Counted from the stretch's first letter, positions 11,961 to 23,018 are shown. The stretch is 64,000 nucleotides of DNA from Cyclina sinensis (GCA_012932295.1 JAAONU010000006.1:31522882-31586881), one strand, 5' to 3'. The notes: generated by a model not told the origin, from the letters alone. A program made the numbers and translations.

Positions 11961-12681
11961 CTAGAAATTTGTCAAAGGACACAGATGCCCCCGCTAAATG
12001 ACACTTGACACAAACTTGGTAAATCAACACTGTCAGCAAACATGTGAATATGGCATAAAATATGACAAAGCAAAGACATCAGGTATTTACTTTTCTAACT
12101 ATTGCTATATACTAGCCTTCTATAAGACAGCATAAGCAAGGCTTTAAAGTTAAAATTTTATGGAAATGATAACTGCTGATTTTAAACACTAGCCACTCTA
12201 CCGTATCTAGCTACATAACATGCATGTATCTAATAGCAAACAAAGCTAAATGCATTGTAGACAGAAATAACAAACTCAATAGCATGCTTAATTTGAAAAA
12301 AAAAATATTATTAAAATACTTTTACTAAATGAACAGGTAAGTGGTGCATTTTCAAAGACAAGTTCGGCAGTCTCTTACAAGTATAAAATCTTCAGTCTCT
12401 CTTACCAATATCCTTTAAGAGATTAAATCAAGGCAACAAAATGGTAAGGGAAAAAACATTCGCAGCAATCTACTGTAATTTCTGTTGCGCCCATATAATA
12501 ATTATATCAAAGCACACACACATGCAGTCGACTACAAATGTCTATTACATTCATGTATGTTCTTTGTTGCTCACCTGCCTTGGTTAATAATTCCATATTC
12601 AACATCTGCTACCTTACAAAAATGACATGATGAGCATGCTGAAAATGTTGAAATTATGGGCAAGAAAGAAGAAATTATCAT

Positions 12682-13269
12682 GGGAGGGATGTTTCGTCAT
12701 CAAATGATAATAAACACACCATGCACGAGGAAGTTATGAGCTGGACACAAACAACTTTTTCACTATATCAATATAAGGCATAAGCCAAAACTTCAAGTGT
12801 CCACTGTGACCTTGACCATTGAGCGAACAATATATTTCTTGCATGCGAGAAGTCGATTTCATATGGTGATCACTTAAAGTAATACTGCCCAAAATCGTCA
12901 TAAAAAATAAACCTTATAAGAACAATGGTACGTTTAAAACATTATCAACTCTCAATCTGCATGATTATTTTTCGCGGGAGGGATGTTTCGTCATCAAATG
13001 ATAATAAACACACCATGCACGAGGAAGTTATGAGCTGGACACAAACAACTTTTTCACTATATCAATATAAGGCATAAGCCAAAACTTCAAGTGTCCACTG
13101 TGACCTTGACCATTGAGCGAACAATATATTTCTTGCATGCGAGAAGTCGATTTCATATGGTGATCACTTAAAGTAATACTGCCCAAAATCGTCATAAAAA
13201 ATAAACCTTATAAGAACAATGGTACGTTTAAAACATTATCAACTCTCAATCTGCATGATTATTTTTCAC
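12682..13269 (+). repeat. Tandem duplication of 294 bp (two essentially identical copies)
   Basis: Copy 1 (12682-12975) and copy 2 (12976-13269) agree wherever I compared them, from 'gggagggatgtttcgtcatc' through 'ccactgtgaccttgaccatt' to 'tctgcatgattatttttc'. Near identity implies a recent event or an assembly artefact. The copies lie in the large intron between the exons at 8961 and 16586. Confidence 0.9.
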
Positions 13270-13899
13270 GGATGGCAAGATATGTTCGAGATACAAAAGG
13301 ATAAAATTATTTAATGACCCGCCGACATTAATTCGCTTTGGAAATGCCTAACATACTTCGTCGATTTCCGTTAAACAAGCCGTTAATATCACGTGATAAA
13401 ATTTGAATGAGCGGTATAAACAACAATAGCTGATCAACTAAAACAAACTGGTAAACGTGGTCGCCTGTGTCTTACAATTCCGATAGAAACAGGCAAAAAT
13501 GCAAAGGGAAATACTTGAATAAGTTCCATCCACTCGTTATACACATCACGATCGACTTTGTGTTTATATGCCTGCTCGGTTTATCAGCAGCTGACAAGAT
13601 GTACCCCACACACTTCATACAATATCAGCCGAGATCTGTTTTTAAAAATAACTTATGTACGCAAATCAGCATATTCCGATTGAATTCGGACGCATTCGCG
13701 GAATGGCGGTGAAGGTATAGAAAATGAAAGTTGGCAATTTTATATCCGTTGACATCCGCGAAGCCGTTCAGGAAATAAGTGAAATTAAGCAGTATTTTTT
13801 TCATTTTAGCAATGTCCGTATGCTTTAATGTGATTTTTTTTTCAAAACTGGCGATAACGTTATATTTTTGTTCCTGAGCAGTATTATAACTTTAAGCCA
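13270..13899. other. Unassigned intron sequence
   Basis: Less repetitive stretch with an 81-codon open frame on the plus strand. Its composition and lack of recognisable motifs do not support a gene. No splice-flanked exon was seen. Confidence 0.35.
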
Positions 13900-14340
13900 A
13901 ATTATTTTAAAATCCAACCATGCACAACAAAGTTATTTGCCAGACACGATCATCTATTGAATGTAACCACACACACATGCACGCACGTACACACACGGAC
14001 AGGGTAAACACTATATACCCGCTTGCCATTATCATGGTGGGGACATAGAAATTACAAAGGGCAATAACAATGGGTCTTGGGCACTGCACCTCTCCACAGT
14101 GAGATCTATTCATCTATGAAGTTTCAAGTTAATACCTTCAATACCTTTCAAGTTATGCCCTGGACAAGGATTAAGTATAAAAAATTACAAAGAGCAATAA
14201 CTCAAAAACTGTGATAAATAAAATTATGATTATTGGGCACTGCACCTCCACACAATGAGATATATTCACCCATGAAGTTTCAAGTTAATACCTTCAATAC
14301 CTTACAAGATATGCCCCGGACAAGAATTAAGTATGAAAAG
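13900..14340 (+). repeat. 'agggcaataactca' family repeat, two units
   Basis: Two units with 'gggcactgcacct', 'gagatctattcatctatgaa', 'gtttcaagttaataccttca' and 'gttatgccctggacaag'. Ends next to 'gatggccatgatggccctg' at 14360, the start of another family that is interrupted by the Penelope fragment. Confidence 0.65.
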
Positions 14341-14389
14341 CTATACAGAGCAGTTACTCAACAAGATGGCCATGATGGCCCTGTATCGC

Positions 14390-14798
14390 TCACCTGAGTA
14401 TGACTGCTTTTTACAAAATTGCGAAAAAAAGTTCGAATACAAATTAATCATTTCATCTAAAATGTACAACTGCTGTACAAAACAAGATGTTATATATGTT
14501 ATAACTTGCAAAAAAATGTCAAAAGCAATACGTGGGACAGAGTAATCAACAAGTGTCTAGAAGAATAAACAGCCATTATTTTAACATTAATATTTATGAT
14601 GAATCTTATGCGATTTATTCATCAAATGTTGCTGTCCATTTTAATACAAATAATCATTTTGTTTCTGATTTTTTATTCATGCCTATCGATATTGTACATG
14701 ATGGTATGAAACAACTTTGTAGGGAAACGTTTAGGATACATAAACTTAAGACACTTCATCCAGATGGCATGAATTCAAAGGTCATATATGACACATAA
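14390..14798 (+). pseudogene. Penelope-like retroelement C-terminus with GIY-YIG endonuclease domain
   Basis: The first frame ends ...NCCTKQDVIYVITCK. After a one-base shift in an A-run near 14511-14517 the protein continues CQKQYVGQSNQQVSRRINSH and on to HKLKTLHPDGMNSKVIYDT and a stop at 14798. IYVI...YVG with the downstream R-x3-H pattern is a GIY-YIG nuclease core, and the zinc-finger-like NCCTKQ lead is as in Penelope-like elements. The reverse transcriptase is missing, so this is a 5'-truncated dead copy. It interrupts a 'gatggccatgatggccc' repeat. Orientation is opposite to the host gene. Confidence 0.75.
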
Positions 14799-15054
14799 TG
14801 ATTTCCAAGTTTGTTGTAGTACAGTGTTTACCATTGGTTTCTATTTTTCTTTTTTATATATGCCTTCTATAGGAATTTGTTGTATCTATAATGATTCGAT
14901 ATTCATTATTATTTAATGCAATAACCCTTACTTCGTAACTATTAGATATGCAGTAATTTATCATTGCCTCCTTTGGAAATGTATGTTACGCCGCCATGCT
15001 TAGTGTACAGGGACGTTATCTCATTCCATTATTATTATTTTTTTGTTTCATACC

Positions 15055-15077
15055 CTGATGAAGCCTCATGGTGAAAC
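15055..15077 (+). other. Hammerhead-like core (CTGATGA...GAAAC) in Penelope 3' region
   Basis: Downstream of the Penelope stop codon, CTGATGA and GAAAC are separated by AGCCTCATGGT, which can form only a weak stem II (GCC/GGT). Penelope-like elements are known to carry hammerhead ribozymes. I could not find a good stem III partner, so this copy is probably degenerate or only a conserved end motif. Confidence 0.3.
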
Positions 15078-15546
15078 GTTTGTATTACAATAAAAAATAA
15101 CATTTTATTTGTGTTTAGCGGTATTCTCCTCCATAAATATTATTTCAGTATAGAAATATAAGGATAAAAAATTGGGACCGAGTGTCAGCCTCAAGCCATC
15201 GAGGATTTCAAGCAAAGTGAGATCGAGCCATGGACGAATGATTGTGTATTATATATTATATTTATACTACTCAAAATTTGATAGGGATCACTTTTTATTT
15301 CTTAAATATCTTTTTAATGATAACCACAAGATAACTGATTTTTTTCATACATGTAGTTTATTCATATGGCAAAGCTGACCTGTCCAGCAGATTTTGATTG
15401 TTTACCTGTACATGGCTGGAGATACACGGGAAAAGCGATACCCCTGGAAAAGTGGTGCACCGCGGGCATGTACCTGCATGTACACATCCGTTTTATTCAG
15501 ACTTCGCTTGTGCATGGTAACGTTTATACCAAACCTAGCACTGGTC

Positions 15547-16330
15547 ATGGCAGATCTACGGCAAAGACGGCGTATTGACGATGAGGAGATGAATAGGGGG
15601 GGGGGGGGGGGGGGGGGGGGGGTAGGGATGCTTGAGGCTGGGCGTTCCCAATGGCACGTGGCAAGTGTCTTTGGGGTGTCCCAGAGCACTGTTGCCAGGA
15701 TGTGGCGACGGTTTCAAACTTACATGCATGTCACGCATAGGCATGGCGGAGGGCGTCAGAGGTCCACAACTCAGCGTGAGGACCGGTTTATTGTCGTTCA
15801 AGCGCGACATCAGCTGTTTGTTACCCGCTACTGCCCTCCAAAATGACTTCCAGAATGCCACTGGTGTAAGACTTTCCACTCAAACCATTAGGAACCGTCT
15901 TCATACAGCTGGCATGAGGGCTAGAAGGCCAGCAATCCGAATTCCATTGACGCAAAACCACATCCAGGCACGTCTTCAATGGGCCCGCGATCACACCAGG
16001 TGGACGCTACATGAATGAACCCAAGTGCTGTTCACTGATGAGTCTAGATTTTGTGTGGACTTCACTGATAGGCGAGTGCGGGTATGGAGATCCGCCAATG
16101 AGCGTTTGGCACCCTGCGTGTTGCTACCCATGACCGTCATGGCGGGGGCCCGGACAATGGTGTGGGCGGGCATTAGCATGGAGGGAACGGACCTGCAAAT
16201 TTGTTCAAAACTGCACACTGACGGCTGTACGATTCGTCAATGAGATCTTAGATGTGTACGTTCAGTCCTGTACACCGGTGCTATAGGCCTTGAGTTCATT
16301 TTAATGGACGACAGGCCTTCAGCTTCTGTC
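15547..16330 (+). pseudogene. Decayed Tc1-like transposase
   Basis: Begins MADLRQRRRIDDEEMNR, runs into an 8-9 glycine tract made by a run of 27 G, then shows the helix-turn-helix DNA-binding part (MLEAGRSQWHVASVFGVSQS, TVARMWRRFQ). Frameshifts follow. The next piece has TGVRLSTQTIRNRLHTAGMR (second HTH) and ARLQWARDHTRW, then MLFTDESRFCVDFTDRRVRV with the first catalytic Asp. The segment after LICS is scrambled and the second Asp / Glu part is deleted around 16303-16330 ('ttaatggacgacaggccttc'). Not functional. Confidence 0.85.
15596..15622 (+). repeat. Homopolymer run of 27 G
   Basis: An uninterrupted guanine run inside the Tc1 transposase frame, encoding polyglycine. Such a tract can fold into G-quadruplexes and is prone to length change and sequencing error, so the true length is uncertain. 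Confidence 0.9.
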
Positions 16331-16483
16331 ACGCTTCAACGGTTTACAGACTTACTCATTTTTGGTACCAAACTGTTGTCATATGAACATATTTTCAAAA
16401 TCACAACAAAAAATGTAATCTTTCAGCCTTATGTAGTAAATATACACATTCTTATAAGTGATCCCTATCAAATTTTGAGTAGT

Positions 16484-16520
16484 AATATAGTAATAATATA
16501 TATTTGAGTAGTAATATAGT

Positions 16521-16580
<60 letters not shown>
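16484..16580. repeat. (AT)n microsatellite beside an exon donor
   Basis: A long AT run after two copies of 'gagtagtaatatagtaataa'. It ends only a few bases from the splice donor of the exon at 16586-16736, i.e. in the first bases of the downstream intron. Confidence 0.9.
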
Positions 16581-16585
16581 CCTAC

Positions 16586-16736
16586 CTCTTTTCATCCTCA
16601 ACTGACGTAACCTGTAAGTTCCAACAAGGTAGTGATTAGAACCCTTGCTTGCAGCTTCATGATCTGCTGTGATGTCAGTCATTGCTGGAACCACTGTCAT
16701 TTTAAGATACGCATAAAAATCTTCTCTATTTGAAAC
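16586..16736 (-). CDS. Polycystin-1-like exon: start of polycystin domain, RLRQLR motif
   Basis: Encodes VSNREDFYAYLKMTVVPAM, ITADHEAASKGSNHYLVGTY and RLRQLRMKR; acceptor 'aaacag', donor 'gtaggt'. The VGxxRLRQLR stretch is a hallmark of the extracellular polycystin domain just after the first channel segment. Phase 0 entry from the exon at 16990; exits after one base and joins 8961 in frame. Confidence 0.92.
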
Positions 16737-16989
16737 CTGTTATAAATGAAATACATTTTTAAATGATATTTTTACTACATAATTTGAATGTTAAGAAATC
16801 AAACTATCAGAATTTTACACAGATAAGTATCTACTGATATTTTAATTTTCAAATGTCTGCCGCAATGTGAACAGGTATCAGCATAACATTTTTTGAATCT
16901 ACTAAAAGCCTAACAACATAATGTCAGAAATTTTTTTTCTTCATAAAATGAAGTATTTTAAACACATGATTTAAAAAGAAATATCAAAC

Positions 16990-17160
16990 CTCTTCAAAAT
17001 GAAATCCATGAGATGGTTTTACAAATATTGATCTAATAGTTTCAGTATTCTGAAAAGCTTGATAATTGTTTTGGTGTCCATGTACCATCATTAGTGTCAC
17101 TGTGAGGAAGAAGAGGTGAAAAACTATGTCACGTAATGTCACATTCATTAACCATGTGAC
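16990..17160 (-). CDS. Polycystin-1-like exon: TM6 (channel S1) and proximal extracellular loop
   Basis: 57 codons, phase 0 at both ends. VTWLMNVTLRDIVFHLFFL and TVTLMMVHGH form the membrane segment that opens the channel block; NNYQAFQNTETIRSIFV then begins the extracellular loop as in other polycystins. Acceptor 'tttttcag', donor 'gtttga'. Confidence 0.92.
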
Positions 17161-17836
17161 CTGAAAAATAAAATATTTTGCATAATACAGGCTTCCTGTT
17201 AAAATCATTTTTCAGAACGAAGATGCATACATTTCAAATCTCAGTGAGTAATATATAATGAGAAAAAAAAAAATCAGCATTGTAATTTATAAAGAGTTAA
17301 ATCATTTCTAAGAGTAATGATAATAATGCATAATGTAAAGATAAAATTTCTGAGAAATCATATAACAGGAGATAGGTTTTGTTTATGTTCTTCAACTATA
17401 CTTCAGTAATGCAGACAAGCAGTCTATCTAACCATCAATGACAGATAAAACCAATACTACAGATCAAAGGAAGGTCTGCAAACATAAAGATAATCCATCA
17501 AGGAATAAAAAAATATGATCAATGTTAAAGTTTTCGGACGGGAACGGGAACGGCAACGACACCTATGACTATGACAATAACTCGATTTTTTAGAGCTAAA
17601 AACCAGCCTTGTGCTTTATTTGAAGTCATGCCCACTGGATCATAAATAGTTTGGGGAAAAAAACATTAGACCACTGACTCAAAAAATAGATTCTCTAACA
17701 CAATTGTCACAGAGGTGGAAGGAATATACACAAATCTAAGTGTAGGTGTGGAGGAGACCTTAACAGTAACAAAATTAATAACTTAAACTGGCACACTACA
17801 GTAGAACTTATAGGAGGTAATTAGTATACATTGTAC

Positions 17837-17949
17837 CTTTAATCTGTCTCTGATTTGATTTAGAAGTCTTTTTGGCAATGGTTCCATCACAAGCTGATGT
17901 GTCTCTGGTGGAGTGATGCACACAGAATGTAAGTACTCCTGATCCTTAT
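17837..17949 (-). CDS. Polycystin-1-like exon: cytoplasmic loop before TM6
   Basis: Encodes KDQEYLHSVCITPPETHQ and MEPLPKRLLNQIRDRLK, a basic cytoplasmic segment. The ...LP...L...R..R pattern precedes TM6 in polycystin-1 proteins. Its first two bases complete an Asp codon with the exon at 18305, and it ends in phase 0 at 'gtacaa'. Confidence 0.88.
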
Positions 17950-18304
17950 CTAAAATAGAAATTTGCAGTTTCCAGCCTTTGCTCACAGTGCACACATGCT
18001 GACTGACAATAGTAATCACTGTAAGCTATAGAAAAAAAATGTTCAAGTGATATCACTATAAAAAAGCTATAATTTAACCTATTCAAATTTAACCAGTCAA
18101 ATTTTAGATGTTTACCAGTATTCAATTTAGTACCTTAGTACTAAAAACCAAAGCCAAGATTTATTGGATCTTATTTTCAAAACTTCGAACTGTTTCATAC
18201 ATAAATGGAATTCTTATAAAGATATTTTTCTAAGAAATTATATTCTTTTACGAGTACTAATCTAATATTTCTGAATTGTAAAAAGTTACCCTAAAACTCC
18301 TTAC

Positions 18305-18386
18305 CCTGTTCTTTTTGTGGAACACTATCGTCAAACTTTGGTGTCTTCTTGAATATCATAGTTAATATTACAGCTAGGCCAAGAAC
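18305..18386 (-). CDS. Polycystin-1-like exon: TM5 end
   Basis: 27 codons plus one base: VLGLAVILTMIFKK, the second half of a membrane helix begun in the exon at 23210, then TPKFDDSVPQKEQ. Acceptor 'tttgtag', donor 'gtaagg'. The phase fits both neighbours. Confidence 0.9.
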
Positions 18387-18589
18387 CTACAAATAAACAA
18401 CCAAAACCAAAATAACACATAAATTAAATAACATATATTTTTTGGAAACTTATTACACAGGTTTACTTCATTTTCTTTGTATTGTAACATCAATGACATA
18501 CTATTTTACAATTTCCTTAACTTTCTTTTCCAATATCAGACAGTAAAAAATCTTAAAAATGTTGACAAAATATCACATAAAATGCTAGC

Positions 18590-19835
18590 CAATACCTGGT
18601 AAGGCTCATCCTGTGAGTTACCAAGGACAAACTGTCCATTAGGTATCAAACATTATATAAAGAAATTATAGAACTTATCTCAGTAAGCCTCACCCTGTGA
18701 GTTACCAAGACAAACTGTTCATAAGGTATCAAACATTATATCAAGAAATATAGAACTTTTCTTGATAAGCCTATTTAAGTTACCAAGGACAAACTGTTCA
18801 TAAGGTATCAAACATTATATCAAGAAATATAGAACTTTTCTTGATAAGCCTATTTAAGTTACCAAGACAAACTGTTCATAAGGTATCAAACATTATATCA
18901 AGAAATATAGAACTTTTCTTGATAAGCCTATTTAAGTTACCAAGGACAAACTGTTCATAAGGTATCAAACATTATATCAAGAAATTATAGAACTTTTCTT
19001 GGTAAGCCTAACCCTGTGAGTTACCAAGACAAACTGTTCATAAGGTATCAAACATTATATCAAGAAATATAGAACTTTTCTTGATAAGCCTATTTTAGTT
19101 ACCAAGGACGACCTGTCCATAAGGTATCAAACATTATATCAAGAAATCATAGAACTTATCTTGGTAAACCTCACCCTGTGAGTTACCAAGGACAAACTGT
19201 CCATAAGGTATCAAACATTATATCAAGAAATTATAGAACTTTTCTTGGTAAGCCTCACCCTGTGAGATAATAAGGACAAAGTGTTCATAAGGTATCAAAC
19301 ATTATATCAAGTAATCATAAACTTATCTTGGTAAACCTCACCCTGTGAGTTACCAAGGACAAACTGTTCATAAGGTATCAAACATTATATAAAGAAATTA
19401 TAGAACTTATCTTGGTAAGCCTCACCATGTGGGTTACCAATGACAAACTGTTCATAAGGTATCAAACATTATATCAAGTAATCGTAGAACTTATCTTGGT
19501 CAACTTTGCCATGTGGGTTACCAAGGACAAACTGTTCATAAGGTTTCAAACATTATATCAAGTAATCATAGAATTTTTCTTGGTAAACCTTGCCATGTGG
19601 GTTACCAAGGACAAACTGTTCATAAGGTATCAAGCATTATAAAAAGAAATTATAGAACTTTTTTCTTGGTAAGCCTCACCATTTGAGTTACCTAGGACAA
19701 ACTATCCATAAGGTATCAAACATTATATCAAGTTATTATTGAACTTACCTACCTAGGTAAGCCTATTTAAGTTACCAAGGACAAACTGTTCATAAGGTAT
19801 CAAACATTATATAAAGAAATTATAGATCTTATCCC
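18590..19835 (+). repeat. Intronic satellite, 15 copies of a 76-86-bp unit
   Basis: Fifteen copies of 'aaggtatcaaacattatatc' joined by 'accaaggacaaactgttcat'. A long form has 'agcctcaccctgtgagtta' (~85 bp) and a short form 'aagcctatttaagttacc' (~77 bp). Short forms cluster at 18760-18960 and long forms at 19140-19700, so local homogenisation of two subtypes is visible. The plus-strand open frame at 19412-19642 only reads through the repeat. Located in the intron between the exons at 18386 and 23210. Confidence 0.92.
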
Positions 19836-19995
19836 AGGGCTGCTCTACACTATACTAACAATTCATTTAATAAAATTTGATATATGACCATAAATACTTC
19901 TATCTGAACAGAAGGACTAAATTTACAAAATGCATTCTGCCCCAAACAGTAGAATAAATCTGACACTATCATGGAAATATTCAAATTGAAAAAAA

Positions 19996-20918
19996 TAAGG
20001 GGACCATGATGGCCTAAATAGCTCACCTGAGTCTCATTGCTCATGTTACAAGTATCATTACAAGTTGTTATGGGTGTTGGTTGTTCGCACATTTGAATAA
20101 GTATGCTCTGGGTGTAATGATACTCATTTTTTTAGCAGAAATAATTTTATTCTACAGGTCCCAGCGAACTTGACCTTTGACCTATAGACCCCAAAAACAA
20201 TAGGGTTCTTCTAGTTTAATTACCCTATGAAGTTTGAAGGTTCTGGGTGTAATGGTACTCCAGTTACTGAGCAGGAATAGTTTTCACCTTACAGGTCCCT
20301 GTGACCTTGACTTCTGACCTACTGACCCCAAAAATGATAGGGTTCCTTTACTGAGTAAAGACAATCAACCTATGAAGTTTGAAGGCTCTGGATAAAATGG
20401 TATTCAAGTTACTGAACAGAAACACTTTTCACTCTAGAAGTCCCTGTGAACTTAACCTTTTACCTATGGACCCTAAAAACAAAAGGGTTCTTCTAATATA
20501 ATTATCCTGGTTTGAAGGCTCTGGGTGTAATGGTACTACAGTTACTCTGCAGAAAAAAACATTTCACTCTACAGGTCCCTGTGACCTTGACCTTTGACAT
20601 ACTAGCCCCAAAACAATATGGTTCTTTTATTTAGTAAAAGCAATCATCCTATGAAGTTTGAGGGCTCTAGGTGAAATGGTACTCCTGTTATTGACTGGAA
20701 ACGGTTTTCACTCTAGAGGTCCCTCTGACCTTGACCTTTGACCTACTGACCAAAAAAACAAATTTTTTTTTCTACTCAATAAGGGCAATAACCCTGTGAA
20801 GTTTGAAGGTCAACTGGTACTCAAGTTATTGAAAGGAAACAAAGTGTGACAGACAGACAGACAAACAGACACCTATGGACAGGGCAAGAGCAATATGTCC
20901 CCATCAGAAGGGCAGGGT
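19996..20918 (+). repeat. Dispersed element with DR1-motif core, ~145-bp units, about 6 copies
   Basis: Starts 'ggaccatgatggcctaaata' + 'gctcacctgagtctc'. The core repeats 'ggtccctgtgaccttgacct', 'ttgacctactgacccc', 'atgaagtttgaaggctctgg' and 'gtaatggtactcaagttact'. It ends with 'gacagacagacaaacagac' and 'agcaatatgtccccatcaga'. Non-coding. Confidence 0.82.
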
Positions 20919-21290
20919 GGGGTCAGTTTTAACCCCAGGGTCATAATTTGAACAAACTTGGTAGAGGTCTATGAGATGATGCTTCATACCAAATATCTAA
21001 GCTCCAGGCCTTGAGGTTTCCGAGAAGAAGATCTTTAAAGATCCAAGTTTTAAAATCGATTTTTAGCTCCAGTGAACCAGAAATGCAATTGACCAGAACC
21101 ATTTGAACAAACTTGGTAGAGCTTCGTGCAAGAAACATCCCAGGCAAGTTTCATTGGATTTGGCCCATAAGTTTCAGAGGAGATTGTCGTTTGAATGAAA
21201 ATGTTGACGACAGACGGACGGATGACGGACAAAGTCTGATCAGAAAAGCACACCCTGAGCACTGTGTGCACATATTAGAGCTAAAAACAA
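20919..21290 (+). repeat. 'cccagggtcataatttgaac' family fragment
   Basis: Contains 'acttggtagaggtctatgag', 'ccaaatatctaagctccagg' and the tail 'gacggacggatgacggacaa', ending 'gagctaaaaac'. The same family as 23663-25685 and 56321-57963. Confidence 0.75.
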
Positions 21291-21397
21291 CCCAGCATGT
21301 ACTGAAACTGGGAACTTAAGGTACAAATATTTAGTGAAACAGCTGTGACTTAAAGAAATATATCAAAATATACATACAATTCACACTACAGATGAAA

Positions 21398-23018
21398 CAA
21401 GAGGGCCATGATGGCAATGGATCGCTCACCTGCGTACTTTGCTTGAGAGTCTACCGTTAGGCAAACATCAGATGCAACATTACATTTTCTAACAGAAGAT
21501 ATTCAAAGATCTCATCTTTTATACAAAAAAATCCATGGAGCAGAGGTTTTGTGATAACAGCTTGTGAGAAAATGTCATTTGAGGCAATATTTTGAAGAAA
21601 ACCTATTTTTAGCTATGGTGGCCATTTTGTTCAATGAAGCAGAAATGTTTTAGCAATTTTAACGCAGGGGTATGGAAGGAACATTTCCAGTGAAATTTGA
21701 TAGAAAAATACCTTGCCATTGAGGAGGAGATGTTGTTTGATTTCTTTTCTACTTTTAGCTTGATCCCCTTATGTGCAATGGAACAGAACTGGTTTGAGCA
21801 ATTAAGGAAAGGGCGTGATAAGGAACATTTCTGTCAAATTTGGCTTAAAATGGTCAAGTGGTTTTTGAGGAGATGTCATTTGAAGCAAAATCTTGACGAA
21901 AATCTATTTTTAGCTCTGGTGGCCATTTTTTTAAATGGAGCAGAACCGTTTTAGAAATTTAATAGAGGGCCATGTAAGAAACATTTCTGTGAAATTTGGT
22001 GGAAAATCTCCAGACCGTTTAAGTGGAGATTTTGTTTAATTTTTTTTCTATTTTTAGCTTTTGCAGCCCTTATGAGCAATGTAGCAGAAAGGTTTGATCA
22101 ATTCCAAAAAAGGGCATGATAAGGAACATTTCTGTAAAGTTTGGTTTAAAATAGCCGAGTGGTTCAGAAGGACATTTCATTTGAAGCCAAATATTGACGA
22201 AAATCTATTTTTAAGCTTAGATGTGTACGTTCGTCCGTACGCTGGTGCTATAGGCCCTGAGTTCATTTTAATGGACGACAACGCCCGGCCTCACAGTGCA
22301 AGGGTCACTGACGAGTACCTGGAGGCAGCAGCCATAGAGAGAATGGACTGGCCAGCAAGGTCTCTAGACATCAATCCAATAGAGCACGCCTGGGACATGC
22401 TGCAGACTGCAATATCTGCTCGCCCAGTCCAGCCAACCAATTATCCCAATCTTTTAGGAGGAGATTTTGTTTAATTTTTTTTCTCTATTTTTAGCTTTTG
22501 CAGCCCTTATGTGCATTAGAGTGGAACGGTTTGAACAATTTTAGAAAAGGGCATTATAACGAACTATTTCTGTCAAATTTGGTTTAAAATGGCCAGGTCT
22601 TTTAGGAGGCGATGTCATTTGAAGCCAAATATTGATGAAAATCTAGTTTTACTCTGGCAAGCCATTTTGTTCAATGGAGCGGAACCGTTTTAGCAATTTT
22701 ATTTAGGGCTATATAAAGAACATTTCTGTAAAATTTAGTGGAAAATCTCTAGACCGTTTAGGAGGAGATGTTGTTTGAATTTTTTCTATTTTTAGCTTTT
22801 GCAGCCCTTATGTGCAATGGAGCAGAAATGTTTAAGCAATTTTAGGAAAGGGCAATATAAGGAACATTTCTGTAAAGTTTGGTTAAAAATAGCTTTGGGG
22901 TTTAGGAGGAAATGTCTTTTAAAGTAAAATGTTGACGACAGACTACAGGACGACGGACGCCAGACACAGGGTGATCACAATAGCACACCCTGAGCATTTG
23001 CTCAGGTGAGCTAAAAAC
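21398..23018 (+). repeat. Dispersed element 'caagagggccatgatggc...caggtgagctaaaaac'
   Basis: The ends are complementary: 'gctcacctg' near the left and 'caggtgagc' at the right. The core has several ~180-250-bp units with 'gaacatttctgtcaaatttg', 'gtttaggaggagatgttgtt' and 'tagcttttgcagcccttatg'. The tail 'aggacgacggacgccagaca' precedes the right end. It is interrupted by a Tc1 fragment at 22214-22455. Confidence 0.82.
22214..22455 (+). pseudogene. Tc1-like transposase C-terminal fragment
   Basis: Encodes DVYVRPYAGAIGPEFILMDD then NARPHSARVTDEYLEAAAIE, RMDWPARSLDINPIEHAWDM and LQTAISARPVQP. The second catalytic Asp lies in DDN and the Glu in NPIEHAWD, about 34 residues apart as in Tc1 enzymes. 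There are no ends or N-terminal part. It abuts 'aaaatctattttta' on the left and 'atcttttaggaggaga' on the right, so it sits inside a repeat unit. It covers the part missing from the Tc1 copy at 15267-16482. Confidence 0.88.

Larger units (their letters stand above)
15267..16482 (+). mobile_element. Tc1-like DNA transposon, 27-bp TIRs, TA target site
   Basis: The left end 'ctactcaaaatttgataggg' + 'atcactt' matches the reverse complement of the right end over 27 bases. Both ends are flanked by TA, the usual Tc1/mariner target duplication. Inside is a broken transposase. The 1,216-bp element sits 100 bp from the polycystin exon at 16586. The right end with its flank is partly duplicated just outside ('gagtagtaatatagtaataa' twice). 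Confidence 0.88.

Noticed and set aside
15402..15879. Minus-strand proline-rich frames
   Set aside because: Shadow of the G-run and the Tc1 transposase on the other strand.
19412..19642. Open frame with repeated 'KLFIR' peptides
   Set aside because: Read-through of the 76-86-bp satellite; it opens only because of unit length variants.
18590..19835. CRISPR-like array
   Set aside because: Repeat units are contiguous without unique spacers, and the genome is eukaryotic.
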